This document shows positions 11,875 through 23,000 of a DNA stretch of 64,000 nt, in pieces. The position numbers were made by a program, and so were the translations under genes. Each line of letters opens with the position of its first letter. Position 1 is the stretch's first letter. The notes under the pieces were generated by a model that searched no databases, was not told where the DNA came from, and saw only the letters and a program-made list of their open reading frames with translations. Source of the DNA: Jaapia argillacea MUCL 33604 (lineage: Eukaryota > Basidiomycota > Agaricomycetes > Jaapiales > Jaapiaceae); contig KL197722.1 of assembly GCA_000697665.1 (NCBI GenBank), forward strand, positions 376,914 through 440,913. The letters run 5' to 3'.

Positions 11875-13923
11875 ATGTCGTTAAAAGTACCCAAAGCTAA
11901 TCAGATCCAGCTTTTCAAGGAGGGCTACAAGGTTCATACACAAGCGATTTGCTCTTTGTGATGCTGATCGTGTTTTATAGCAACTATCAGGAATCGAAGA
12001 TGCTGTGCTTCGTAACATTCAAGCCGTTGGAGAGTTGTCTGATCTTGTGCGGACGAGTTTTGGGCCAAACGGTGTGTTTATCGTGTCAGATTCATTCTAA
12101 ACAATGCTGATTGCCATTGTGTTGTCAAGGCAGAAACAAGCTTCTGATCAACCACTTGGGCAAACTCTTCGTGACCTCTGATGCTGCGACAATTCTGCGC
12201 GAGATGGAAGTTGTACATCCTGCTGCTAAGCTCGTGGTGATGGCTTCACAAGCCCAGGAAGCGGAGGTGTGTATCATCCCAACCATTCGTTGGATTCGGT
12301 TAACGTGTTGACTCCATCAGATGGGCGATTCAACGAATATGGTCATCATTTTGGCGGGTGAATTACTGAAGAAGGCAGAGCACCTGTTGGTGATGGGCTT
12401 ACACCCGAGTGAGGTCATCAAGGGATATGAGTTGGCGTGCGTAAAAGCTCTTGCAGAGATCGAGAGTAAGAGTCCTCCATCACTCAAGTGCTCTCATATT
12501 AACTTCGATCTTGTAGATCTGTCGTGCAGTAAACTTCCGATCCCTTTCACTCAAACCGCACTCGCTTCTGCACTGAAGCCTGCGATTGCTTCGAAGCAAT
12601 ACGGTAATGAAGACACGTTATCGTCGCTGGTGGCAGAGGCGGCCATGTCAGTCATGCCTACAAATCCCAAGAACTTCAACGTGGACAATGTTCGGGTGGT
12701 AAAAATTATGGGGGGTAGCTTGGCCAATAGCCGTGTAGTACAAGGCATGGTGTTCGGACGTGAACCTGAAGGTGCGATCATCTGGATTACTCGGGATCTG
12801 AACTGATAGGTTGTACAGGTATCATCAAAAAAGTTAAGAAAGCAAAGGTCGCAGTATACACATGTGGAATCGATGTGTCGCAGACGGAGACGAAGGGAAC
12901 TGTCTTGATCCACAACAAGGAAGAGATGCTAAATTTCACGCGTGGAGAAGAGCAGCAACTTGAGAAAGTTCGTTCTTTCGTGCTCTTCGCTTCACAGACC
13001 TTTTCTTAATCACGTACCACGCAGATCTTCACAGAAATATCGGACTCTGGCGTCAAAGTTGTTATCGCTGGCGCCCAAGTTGGTGAACTCGCATTACACT
13101 ACTTAAATCGTTTGAACGTCGCCGTCCTCAAAATTCCTTCCAAATTCGACCTTCGACGAGTTTGTCGAGTCGTTGGCGCCACACCTCTGGCACGGATAGG
13201 TGCGCCTACACCTGAAGAAGCTGGTTATGTCGATGTCTTTGAGACAATCGAAGTTGGTGGCGATCGCGTGACTGTTCTTCGACAACTTGTCGACGGTGAC
13301 GAGGGGTTCTCCGGCCAGACTGGTAAGACCAAGACGGCGACGATCGTGCTCAGGGGCGCGACTCAGAACTCTCTCGACGATCTGGAACGAGCGGTGGACG
13401 ACGGAGTGAATGTGATCAAATCACTGATGAAAGACCAGAGGCTCGTTCCCGGTGCTGGTGCGACGGAGTTGGAGCTTGCGAGAAGGGTGGAAACCTATGG
13501 AAGTGGCCTGAAGGGTCTTGCCCAGCATGGCGTCAAGCGTTATGCCAGTGCATTGGAAGTCATTCCCAAGACGTTGGCAGAGAACGCGCTTGGAGGGTCG
13601 GAGGGTAACGAGGTGTTGAGTCGGTTATGGGCAAAGCATGAACAGAAGGGTGGCGAAGCTTGGGGTGTCGATGTTGAGGTGAGTTTCTGAGCCTGCATTC
13701 TTATGTACCACGAACTCATTTCCTGTGCTAGGCCGAATCGGATGGAACTCTGCAGGCGACGGAATACAAGATCCTGGATTCGCTGGTGGCGAAGTCTTGG
13801 GCCATCCGTCTCGCGACTGAGGCGGCTGTTTCGGTTCTCGGTGTGGACAGCATCATCATGAGTAAACCAGCTGGTGGTCCTAAGGTCCCACAACAAGCAG
13901 GAAACTGGGACGAGGATGATTAG
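11875..13923 (+). CDS. CCT8: T-complex protein 1 subunit theta (CCT8)
   Basis: Eight exons (11875-11931, 11981-12071, 12130-12266, 12321-12465, 12517-12771, 12819-12967, 13025-13678, 13732-13923) give 559 residues, the normal size for a CCT subunit. Group II chaperonin signatures are present: RTSFGPNGRNKLLIN near the N-terminus, VTSDAATILREMEVVHP, the ATP-binding GDSTNMVIILAGELL (GDGTT-like), GATELELARR and the C-terminal nucleotide motif. The opening LFKEGYK and the helix KIPSKFDLRRVCR with GATPLARIGAP (apical domain) are typical of the theta subunit. CCT is the sixteen-subunit cytosolic ring that folds actin and tubulin with ATP. In the ATP motif, S replaces T as in other theta subunits (GDSTN). 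The gene looks complete; the downstream gene is convergent. Confidence 0.94.
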
Positions 13924-14410
13924 GGCAATATAGAATCCCCGTGTATACTCCTGACATCCGCTAGTAGTCTATAGAATTTGGAGCGGGACAAGCCATGATT
14001 GATACGCTGACCGCTCTCACCACCCGTAATGATACTCACCGACAAAGGCAAGTCGAAATCTGTGCCCCAAATGACAATCTATATCCCAGCAACACTCTAT
14101 TGATATCACTAATAATCCCAACGCTATGGTACAAGTAGGGTATTGTACATTACTGGAAGGAGCATGGCCGACCGCTCCCCTTACATTTTACAACATACAT
14201 GCAGATGCGACCAATTCACGGTCTTATCGCAACGCTCTGGACGGCGATCGATGATGGTGGGAGGAGAGTCAACGCCGTGGCATCGGCTCAACCTCCAGAG
14301 TTGTCCTTCGGCAGTGGCATTTCATGCAACTGGCTATGGTGGGTGTAATCATCGTGGATCGTATCCATTTCCCGGATGGTCGTGATTGTAATCTACGAGC
14401 ACGGTTGGAA
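13924..14410. other. Convergent intergenic region
   Basis: The CCT8 stop (13923) and the stop of the minus-strand membrane protein (14411) face each other across 487 bp. The short plus-strand frame at 14143-14385 runs over this region with no splice or codon-usage support. Nothing else is seen. Confidence 0.45.
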
Positions 14411-16099
14411 TCAATGATCCTCGGAATACTGGAGAAGACGTGCCTGCAAAGTAGTTTCCTGCGCTGGGGTACTCTTTCGGAATAGGTTGGATAGTGCGCC
14501 GAATATAGACCTGTTGTTCGATGTCGCCCATGTCCGTGGCTGTTGTTGACGAGATGGTCGGCGGCCACCAGTTCTCTGCTCGTCCAAGAGGGCGTTGGTA
14601 GATGGAGAGGATCCCACAACGATCTCTCGCGGCATGAAGGCCAATCTACTGGGTTTGTCATTTTTTATCAGGGCAGCATCGATTGCCGAGATGGGTGTGG
14701 TTGGAGACATGGGGGACATCGCAGGCCGGTTATTCATTTGACTAGTGAGGGGAACGCCAGCGGTGTTTGGGGTGATTCGTTGACCCCCACTCAAGGATAC
14801 TATATCAGAGCGCGAAGAGCCACCTCCGGTAACCCAGAATAAGATGAGGGCATTGAGGATCACCTAGATGAGAGGTGAGTTCCCGCGGGAGTATTTGGTT
14901 GGTTGAGGAGGTACATACATCCGTTCCACAGCTGCCGATACAGACCCAGCCCAGTTGTTGACCATGCATCAGCGTCAGAACCAACATGTTTACCTAGCAG
15001 GGGAGATGATAAATTTGATACATGGAGAGAATCAGACATCACTTACTGACGAGGTCACGAGCGCCACCACCGCGGCACTACGAAATCCATGTGAGGAAAG
15101 TCATTAACCGAGATATCCCGATAGTTTACGGTTCGGACTCACAGCAATGTCCGAGAGGCCAGCCTTCTCACTGTCGGTTTAACGACTCTACTGTGTAAGA
15201 GCGGCCAAAGAAAGAGCGACGTCAAAAATACATTGATGAACCTGTTACAAAAACATGAGGATTGTTCTCCAGAAGAGAATGGATCCAGCATCGCTTACAA
15301 GTCGTAACTCAAGAGTGTGACGGATGCATAATGCTGAAGTCCAATTACGCATCGCCCGTCGGATCGGAAGAAAGAAATCTTGCCTGGGAAGTAAAATAAA
15401 TTTGCGTCGACGAAATACATCGGCAAGGGAATAAATGCTCACCTACGACGATGACAACCACCACTACACTGTAGAGGCACATGCTCACAAAGCACATCAG
15501 AAAAACCGGAGACTTGAAGCGGCCATGACCTCGTGATAAAGGAGCCCACACGAGGTAGACTTTTTCAGCTGACACCCACATTGTAAATATTGCAGCTATG
15601 ATTCAAGTAGCCGTGGAGATTTCTTACTCAAGAAAAAGTAAATGAAAATTTTGGACGTCGCGTAGAAAGCGATGCAAAAATCGATACCGAGGCTGCAGCT
15701 AACGCTGTTCAACTCCATACCGGCACCAAAAATCAGAATGCCGCCTGCTGGTGGTTAGCATACCATCCGTGGGCGGAATGGCGGAATGGCGCACTTGTTA
15801 CAAGGAAAAGCCACGAAGTCAAGAAAACGAGGATGATACAGAGGCGTGGCCATGAGAGCTCCCGGATGGCGGAGAATGAAGTCAAGTGCTCCATGGTCAA
15901 TCGTCGTGAAAGACAGTGCGAAAGAATGGACGCTCCTAATATTCAGGAAAGGTTGTCTCGACATTCAGATTGCGGACTTGGTGGATAATAGAAACATACC
16001 AAGAAAATGGATGAGAGAACTCAAGATCTGGAGACCTGCAGAAGGGAATATGACATTATTCCTTGCTGCAGCCACCATGGCCGGTGGAGCATCAGCCAT
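14411..16099 (-). CDS. Seven-span membrane protein, basidiomycete receptor-like family
   Basis: Nine exons (16099-16000, 15935-15795, 15744-15628, 15595-15443, 15383-15299, 15241-15143, 15077-15047, 14993-14919, 14863-14411) join without a phase error into 417 residues. About seven hydrophobic helices are visible, for example LCIILVFLTSWLFLVTS, FLMCFVSMCLYSVVVVVIVV and VILNALILFWVT. Conserved-looking loops include AEKVYLVWAP and GQQLGWVCIGSCGTDV. The C-terminal ~130 residues form a serine/proline-rich cytosolic tail ending in a basic stretch (SNLFRKSTP). This architecture is common in Agaricomycetes as an unnamed plasma-membrane family with GPCR-like topology; ligand and role are unknown. A second possible start is the Met eight codons downstream (16075). 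The plus-strand open frame 15846-16412 is the antisense of exons 1-2. Confidence 0.82.
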
Positions 16100-16144
16100 G
16101 ACAAGAAGACGAGTGAGTAGAAGGCGGTGGAGCAAGAAGAGGGG

Positions 16145-17160
16145 ATGTCGAAGGCCCAACCCCGAGTTAAAAGGATGGATAAACTTGCTGCTTGCGAAGC
16201 AAGATCATCGCTGCCTGTATATCGCCGGGTTTGTGGGAGTCGATTGCAATGTGCTTCAGAACGAATCTAACCACCGGAGGAGGTTGCAGTGGGGACAGTT
16301 ACGCAACGCAACCCTGCTGCAGGAAGTTACTCCGGGTAAAGTTATTGAGTCTCGCACGGTGATTGGATGCGCCAACTTTGACCAACCCAATCTGATGGTG
16401 GGCTGCTATTGAGTTCCTGGACGTCTCCCAAAATCGCATATCTCATGAGATCTACTCCCAAATGGCTTATTCGGCTCAGGTTGTCCTGGAGGAACGTGAC
16501 AAACATACGTGAGATTGATAAATGCGCGACCGAAAGAAACGCGGGAAGGAAGATTTGGGAAGGCTTCGGGGCGACAGCGGGAGGCCATATCGCGCAGAAC
16601 TTGCACACCACCTTTTCAATTGCCGGGGAGGTTGCGCCGAGGATGTCCAAGGCGGCACATGCCAACGGATGCAGATACGACCAATCACCTCATTAATGCG
16701 TGCCTTGCAGCCAATGAAGGACGATGACAAATCAGAGGAACCGCTTTTGATACCGTTCGCCAGCAATTGGCGAGCGATGTCAAGGAAAAGGTGTCCTCAG
16801 AGATTGAAACCCTTTACTTGGTAAGGTGAACGGAGAGGTACGCGCGAATGATATCGCAAACAGAGTGCGCAGGACCGAGAAATAAGATGGCCAATAGGAG
16901 TTGGCGGAGATGTGCCGGTTGCAATCCCACAACTGTCCTGGAGAAACGCCATGAATCCACAAGGTCAGCAAATTTTGGGGTTTCCAGATTCTAGAATGGA
17001 GTACAAGCCAAGCAACGGTTCTCTTGCAGGCATAGGCAAATTGGGAGCAGCACGAAAGGGAGTCTCGATGACTACCAAGAACAAGACGCCACAGCCGTGC
17101 CGGAGCACAACGCCGTGACCTGTGCGTGAGGGCGGTGTGACTTCGTATTCCCTCCCACCA
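16145..17160. other. Unresolved gene-like stretch, strand uncertain
   Basis: Coding-like segments occur on both strands and no complete model could be phased. On plus, a reading from ATG 16145 (MSKAQPRVKRMDKLAA) leads to helical segments with good codon bias at about 16411-16509 (FLDVSQNRISHEIYSQMAYS), 16550-16642 (KIWEGFGATAGGHIAQNL) and 16736-16820 (FDTVRQQLASDVKEKVSSEI). After the last of these the frame shifts relative to a further plausible segment. On minus, 16990-16835 reads as ADLVDSWRFSRTVVGLQ followed by a hydrophobic stretch (LLLAILFLGPAH). Either reading places a start only tens of bases from a divergent neighbour. It could be one real short-intron gene, two overlapping genes, or a decaying gene. 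I do not recognise the family. Confidence 0.3.
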
Positions 17161-17188
17161 AGCGACTTCAAACTTGCAAGCGACGGTC

Positions 17189-18611
17189 ATGGTCCTGGAG
17201 ATTGCTGCTTCAATATTCTCCACCATCCTACCGTCAAAATACTACATCCATGCTGCCTTGAGTGTTCTGGTTATCGTTGTCGTGCGCGCATTTGCACAGG
17301 GTCGCTCGACGAACCGCGAACGTGATCTGCATGCTAGAGTTATTTTAGTTACGGTACGCCGATCTTCATCCTATCCCCCAATTTCACTGATCGATTTATC
17401 TCCAGGGAGGCTTCACACCACTAGGGTTGACCCTTATTCAGGCCCTTGCCCAACGCGGCGCCCACATCATTGCGTTATCGCCTTCACCTATCGACTCTCT
17501 TGAAACGGAAGTCTTGATAGACCTGATACGCAACACCACCAGTAACGAGAACATCTTTGCAGAACAATGCGATTTAACATCCCCGACGTCTGTTAGGGCG
17601 TTCTGTACGCGGTTGTTGACCGCTGAGGAGAACAGGCTCGATGCAATCGTGTTTGCACACGAGTACAAACAGGTTGGCTCCGTCCTTTCCGGCGGCGTTG
17701 GTTTGGAAGATTTCCAGAAGATACGAGAGTCAGGGTCTATGACAACCTTCCTCATGATCACGTTGTTACTGCCGATCCTTCTGGTAGCGCCCCCGGAGCG
17801 AGATATACGGATCGTCAATGTCGTCAATCCATTCTACGCTGCGGCAGTGCCGTCCTTCTCTCCCAATGAAGCGGCACTCTTGCCCAAGGCTTCGTCGACC
17901 TTTGTCCGAGAAGGCCACCGCTCTTTACGAATGGCTGTCCTTACAAGACACCTCCAGAGGGTGTTGGACGCATTACCATCTGCACAAGTGCCAAAGACAG
18001 ATGAAACCGCAGCTCATGTCGTTAGTGACAAACTGCAGAGATCAAACATAGTTGCAATAACTGTGTCACCTGGGTTCAGCAGGTCTGACACTGTTTCGCC
18101 GCTGCTAGGAGCTGACCGCGATTCTCCGAACTATTCGTCATGGCGATTCGCCCTGTAAGCTCCATTTATTCGCCCTCGATTTCCAACTCACCCATCGTTT
18201 TTTTGCAGTTACCTCGTCCTACAACCATTCCTCAGGGTCCTCACGAAATCGACCAACTCAGCTCTCCAATCTGTTCTCCATGTTCTCTTCCTCCCAACTC
18301 CATTCAAGACTGGCTCAAGTCAAGCAGCGCGTGCAGAGGAAGTGCTGAAGCCAGGCGCTTTGTACTCTGACTGCTCGGTCGTTCGGTTAAACATACCTCC
18401 TTTACCTGCTTCTGACGCTCCGAAGGAAGAAGCGAAAACGAAAGGAGAAGGGGAGAGTACCGGGTTGCCTGATGATGGAGAACTTGGAGGGGAGATGATG
18501 GGACGCTTGGTTTGGGAAAGATTCGAGGAGCGTTTGAAGGAGTGGGAGAGGTCGGCTCCGCCTGAGGAGAAGAAGGAGAAGAGCGTTGATCCCCCTTCGA
18601 CGGATTCCTAG
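17189..18611 (+). CDS. Membrane-anchored short-chain dehydrogenase/reductase-like protein (TDA5/DUF1776 type)
   Basis: Three exons (17189-17353, 17406-18154, 18209-18611) give 438 residues. An N-terminal hydrophobic helix (YYIHAALSVLVIVVVRAFA) is followed by a Rossmann start, VILVTGGFTPLGLTLIQALA, with the TGxxxxxG cofactor fingerprint split by the first intron. Further SDR features are AHIIALSPSP (strand beta-2), a CDLTSP acidic turn and NRLDAIVFAHEY in place of the NNAG motif. A canonical YxxxK catalytic pair is not evident where expected, so oxidoreductase activity is doubtful. The C-terminal 70 residues are charged and disordered. The architecture resembles fungal TDA5-like or DUF1776 SDR proteins, which are endoplasmic-reticulum or vesicle associated. 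The start ATG at 17189 lies only ~40 bases from the unresolved stretch on its left. Confidence 0.75.
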
Positions 18612-20049
18612 GACACCGCGATGATCTCGTTGTAGTTGAGCCTTGAGTTTACTTTATTTTCGCAGTACGGCGCTGACATGAAAACGTAGTTGTATCTCCG
18701 TTATCGTTTTACATCGTTCGTACCAATGGACTTCTGTTTGGACACTTACACTGGCGTCCAACTTCGGGAGAGTGCGCAAATGTTTGGACAGAATCTGCCA
18801 CAATTTCTTGCCATGGGTTTGGAGAAACGCTTGGGAAAGTGCGAGTTGGACTCGTGTGGACCTCCTCAAACTCAAGCCCCCTTGTTTCACCAACTCCTTC
18901 CTACTCATCAGGATTCTCCTGTCAACCGCCTTGGCGCCTTTGTCAAAGTTCAACTTCCACCCCCCCCACGCTTGGATTCGACCGTCGAACAGCGTTTTAT
19001 CGTATCCATGCAACCACGAGAATTATCTCGTCATTCTCTGACAGGGTGGGAAGTAGTGAACCGGTGATCTTCAAGTTCCTGTTGACCATGGACACACGCC
19101 AGCACATCTTTCACCTTGTTGATGATACCGGTGAGTTGACGCCGTCAATTGGATTTTGTCTTACCATTCCACAGTGAGCGTGCAGGTATTTGTCAGGCCT
19201 GGTTCCACCGGGGTTGACGCGATCTTGCTGAGCGCTGATCACTACAGCGGTGTATTGTCAATGGGTTCTTACCAATGATTTATCCCGACTCAAAGGAACA
19301 AGTTCTTCCTTTCTTCCTCCCGGGAAATTTGACACCCTCCCAGTGACACGTAGGTCCATGAACTTCCACATGTTCCCTTCGCCTTGTTCGCAAAGGGGTT
19401 ACGCCCATTTCCCCGTTTTACTTGCCTTCATTCAAGGGTCAAGGCTAATTCAAGAACGGGCTGCGCGGAGTTGGACTTTGGCCGTGTGTGTGGTGCGATT
19501 GCGCACGAGACCGATCTAGTGGCGGGGAGACTGGTAACTTTGGCAACCAGGAGATAAGCTTTCTATCCCCCATCTGATTTGCACCATCGCGCCCCCGCAT
19601 ACGCAGAGTTGTAGACCAGTTATCGTGTACCACGTTCCTCGGTAGCACCACTTTTTCAGTGATTCCTGTGTGTGTGAGGGTACCTGAATTGGGAAGCTGG
19701 AGAGGGGAAAGAAGACTGTCGGAGTTTGTGAACCTTTGTCCGTTCTGCAGACCATACCAAACTGGTACGCGTACCATCGCGGCAGGAATACCCTCTTGCG
19801 TATCCTTCCTCGGAGCAGGCGCCTTTGTCGTTCATTTCACCAAAACCTTGTCTGTCTCCTTTCCTTTTGACGGTACGATTTTGTTTGAGACTCATCACCC
19901 ACTTGCGTCGGGAACGAAGCTCAATTCATCGTCAGCTACCCGCTCACATCAACACTGTATATCCTGTAAAATTCTACCACGCAAAGTGTTGAAGACACGC
20001 TCCTTAACGCCTCCCATATACTGGACACGTACGACAGAGACCAAGAACC
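18612..20049. other. Gene-free region upstream of the RhoGAP gene
   Basis: About 1.4 kb without a supportable gene. Several short frames overlap on both strands (18654-19177, 19445-19898), none with splice-consistent extension or a recognisable motif. The right part probably contains the promoter and 5' leader of the gene starting at 20050. Confidence 0.45.
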
Positions 20050-23000
20050 ATGCTCCGTCGCGGCGCTCAGCCGTCATCCAATTCTCTCAGTCCTCTCAAC
20101 CCTCCCCAAGATCCATCCTCCTCAAATCAATCTTTCCACATCTTCCCGCGTTCCACGTCTCCAGGAACCACAGGCATCACCGGATTCCTTTCAAAACCTT
20201 CCAAATGGTTCAATCGTAGCGTTTCTGCTTCGAGGCAGAATTCGATGGCGAGTGAGCCCAGGAGTAGTACGAGCTCCGCGATGGCTGGCCCTGGAGGCGG
20301 GAGAAAGGCAAAGATATCGCACCCGACCGATCCGAGACCCATCTTACCGACTCTTAAGAGTGATTCGTACGTTGGTGGGGGAAGTCGGTGAGTTTATGCC
20401 TTTCTTGAATCTTTTTATGGGCGCGTGAGTCGCCTGGTTGCATGGGTCCTTGATGGCCTTATGTGCCATTCACACCTCGGGGTTATGCCTACGATGGGAA
20501 TCTATATGTTGACCAATGCGATCTTTGGTGTATGCATGTGAACCTGCAGTCGGTGGTAATATGATGGGATCAGTCTTCACGACCACACGACCCCTCAATC
20601 TCCATCCGAACTCAATGGGGATCGCTTCCATTTACTCTCTAGTTTGCTTGTCATCAGCTCACTAATAATTATACATCTTTCCATAGATCCGTGCTCGACC
20701 TATCTCTGCAACGAACAACGACCACACAAGATGCACCTTCCTTCCCGTCTCCCTCCTCACCGTCCTCTCCTCGCCCCTCCAACGTCGGAGGTCTTGGAGA
20801 TCTACGCAACATCTCACGAAAGGGTTGGTCAAGATCTGCTGATGATTTGAGTACTTTCGCCCCTCCTTCGCCGACGTCACCCAGAGGCTCAAGAGACGGC
20901 CGAGACGGCAGTACCGCGTCGTTTACCGCAAGAGTGGAGCAATATCGGAACAGAAGTGCGAGTAACTGCAGCGGACCTCCAGCCCTTCACGTTCAGACCT
21001 CCACGTCTGGTTCATCATCCTATCACTCCATGTCTCCTTCTCCATCTAATGTTCACCCGCATTCCACTCCTAACTCCCACACCGGTCATGGGTCTGTGCG
21101 CAGTCAACATGCCTTCCCCAGCAGTTTGCCAACTACTCCAACGTCGGGGTCACCCCCTCAGCACGGCTCTGCTTTGTCAAGCTCTCCGGGCTTGTCTCCA
21201 TCGCCCGTGCATACCCGGTCACACTCATTCACTCCTCGTCAACCATCTAAACTAGCAGTGCCTCAACCCGGGGCCGCTCTGAGTCCTCCGAGTCCCAAGA
21301 GGAAGGGGTCCTTTTCTGTGGATAGAGAAGTGGATGTACCAAAGGAGAGGGAGAGAGAGGCCAAAGGGAAGGAGCGGGAAAAGGAGAAGGAACGTGAATG
21401 GGAGAGGGAGAGAAGTGATGCTATACAAGGCCGCGGTGGGTTTCCTCTACGGGGTGGCCGACCTGGTGGGATCCCTCCAAGGGAGAGTGCAGCAAATATG
21501 TTGTCTCCGCCGACCATAATCGAACCCCCAGGCCACGAGCAAATTCCAGAAGGAGAAGATATAGAAATGTCTTCCTCGATGGCGATGTCAAAAAGGTCCT
21601 CTCAAATAGTCTACCACTCTGGCTTCGTCAATCGCCTTACGGACTTTTCTGTTCCTTCCGCCCAAGGCTCTAACTTGAGTTTGAGCAAGGGATGGAAGCC
21701 GTACAAGGTTATCATGAAGGGGACCAAGTTGCACTTCTACAAGCCACCTAGTGATAGGATTGGAGCTGTGAAGGATTTGTTCCCGATTGAACTTGTGCCA
21801 GCTATCGAGCAAGAGGTTGAGGATATCCCTGTAGACGCACCTGCGTCGGGTGTGACTGGTAGAGAGAGGGGAGATTCAGCGCCAGGACGGAAGCGGAGGG
21901 CATTTTGGGGGAGACGAACTCATCCGGAGCTTGTTCTTGCTCAGGATGGCGCTGGTATCGAGAGAGGAACATTGGAGGCGCTCGTGCACGAAGCCGTATT
22001 TGGAACGACTTTCGATAACCCATCATCTCCTTCTACAGATGATAACCACGAGGAGCCCGTCGATGATTCGTCGAGATTGAACCGAAAGATAGCTTGGCAA
22101 GACTTTGCATCCTCGGTGGCTCTCTGTCTTCCTTCACTTGCTGGACGAGGCAAGTTTGAAGTTGAGTTCGTTCGGTGTTGCGACTACTTTGTCGGTGGTG
22201 CGGAGGGAAGTGTGAGGGAAGAGTGTAGAGGAAGGGTTGAATGGTTGGCGGAAGAGTACGTGAGGTTTCATGGGGCTCCTGTGGGCGATAGCGCTTGGGA
22301 GAACTTCAGGAAAGAGACGATTCCGAACTTCTCAACTGATGCAGCGCAAGATGCGATCCTTCCCGGTGTCCCCACGTCGTCTTCTGTCCAGGGACTATTC
22401 GTTCCTTCACCTCAGCCTGGTGGGGTTTCCCCCGAAATGAATGGTCGGAATGAGTTTTCTCCGAATTTGGGAACGTTCTCTCCAAGACCAGGGCAAGGTG
22501 ATAGGATGGGCAGCATCTCGGACGCCCTACATTCCAATGGCGACGACTGCAATCCTCAGGCACATGAGGACCCATTCACAACTAGGGTGTCCCCAACTCT
22601 CCCACCGAGGTTATCGGGTGATTCTGGAGCCGAACGCTCGAAAGATTCCCCTCCTGCCAAGTCGTTTGTTCCTGCAGCTGTTTGGGCTGTCTTGGATCGG
22701 GACGGACTAACAAGAGAGACGCTCCTTCACCTCGACCCTAATCTGGTGGCCAAGAGTCTCCTTTTGTTCCACCGAAATGCACTCAAGATCACCACTGACG
22801 GACTTCTGGCAGAGGTATATCCTTTCACTGAAGCCAAGTCCGAGGGCCCCACTCCCACAGTTACTCCATCGCCATTGTTCGGCAGCGATGAAGTCCCTCA
22901 TTGGCTCACAAAATTGATACTTACCCAACTCCTTGCTTCTGAGGGCGCTTCACGCCACGCAGCAAACTCCAGCTCCGCCACTGGCTCTCGTAGTTCAGAC

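Noticed and set aside
15846-16412. 188-codon plus-strand frame
   Set aside because: Most of it is antisense to exons 1-2 of the seven-span membrane protein, whose minus-strand splicing is phase-perfect.
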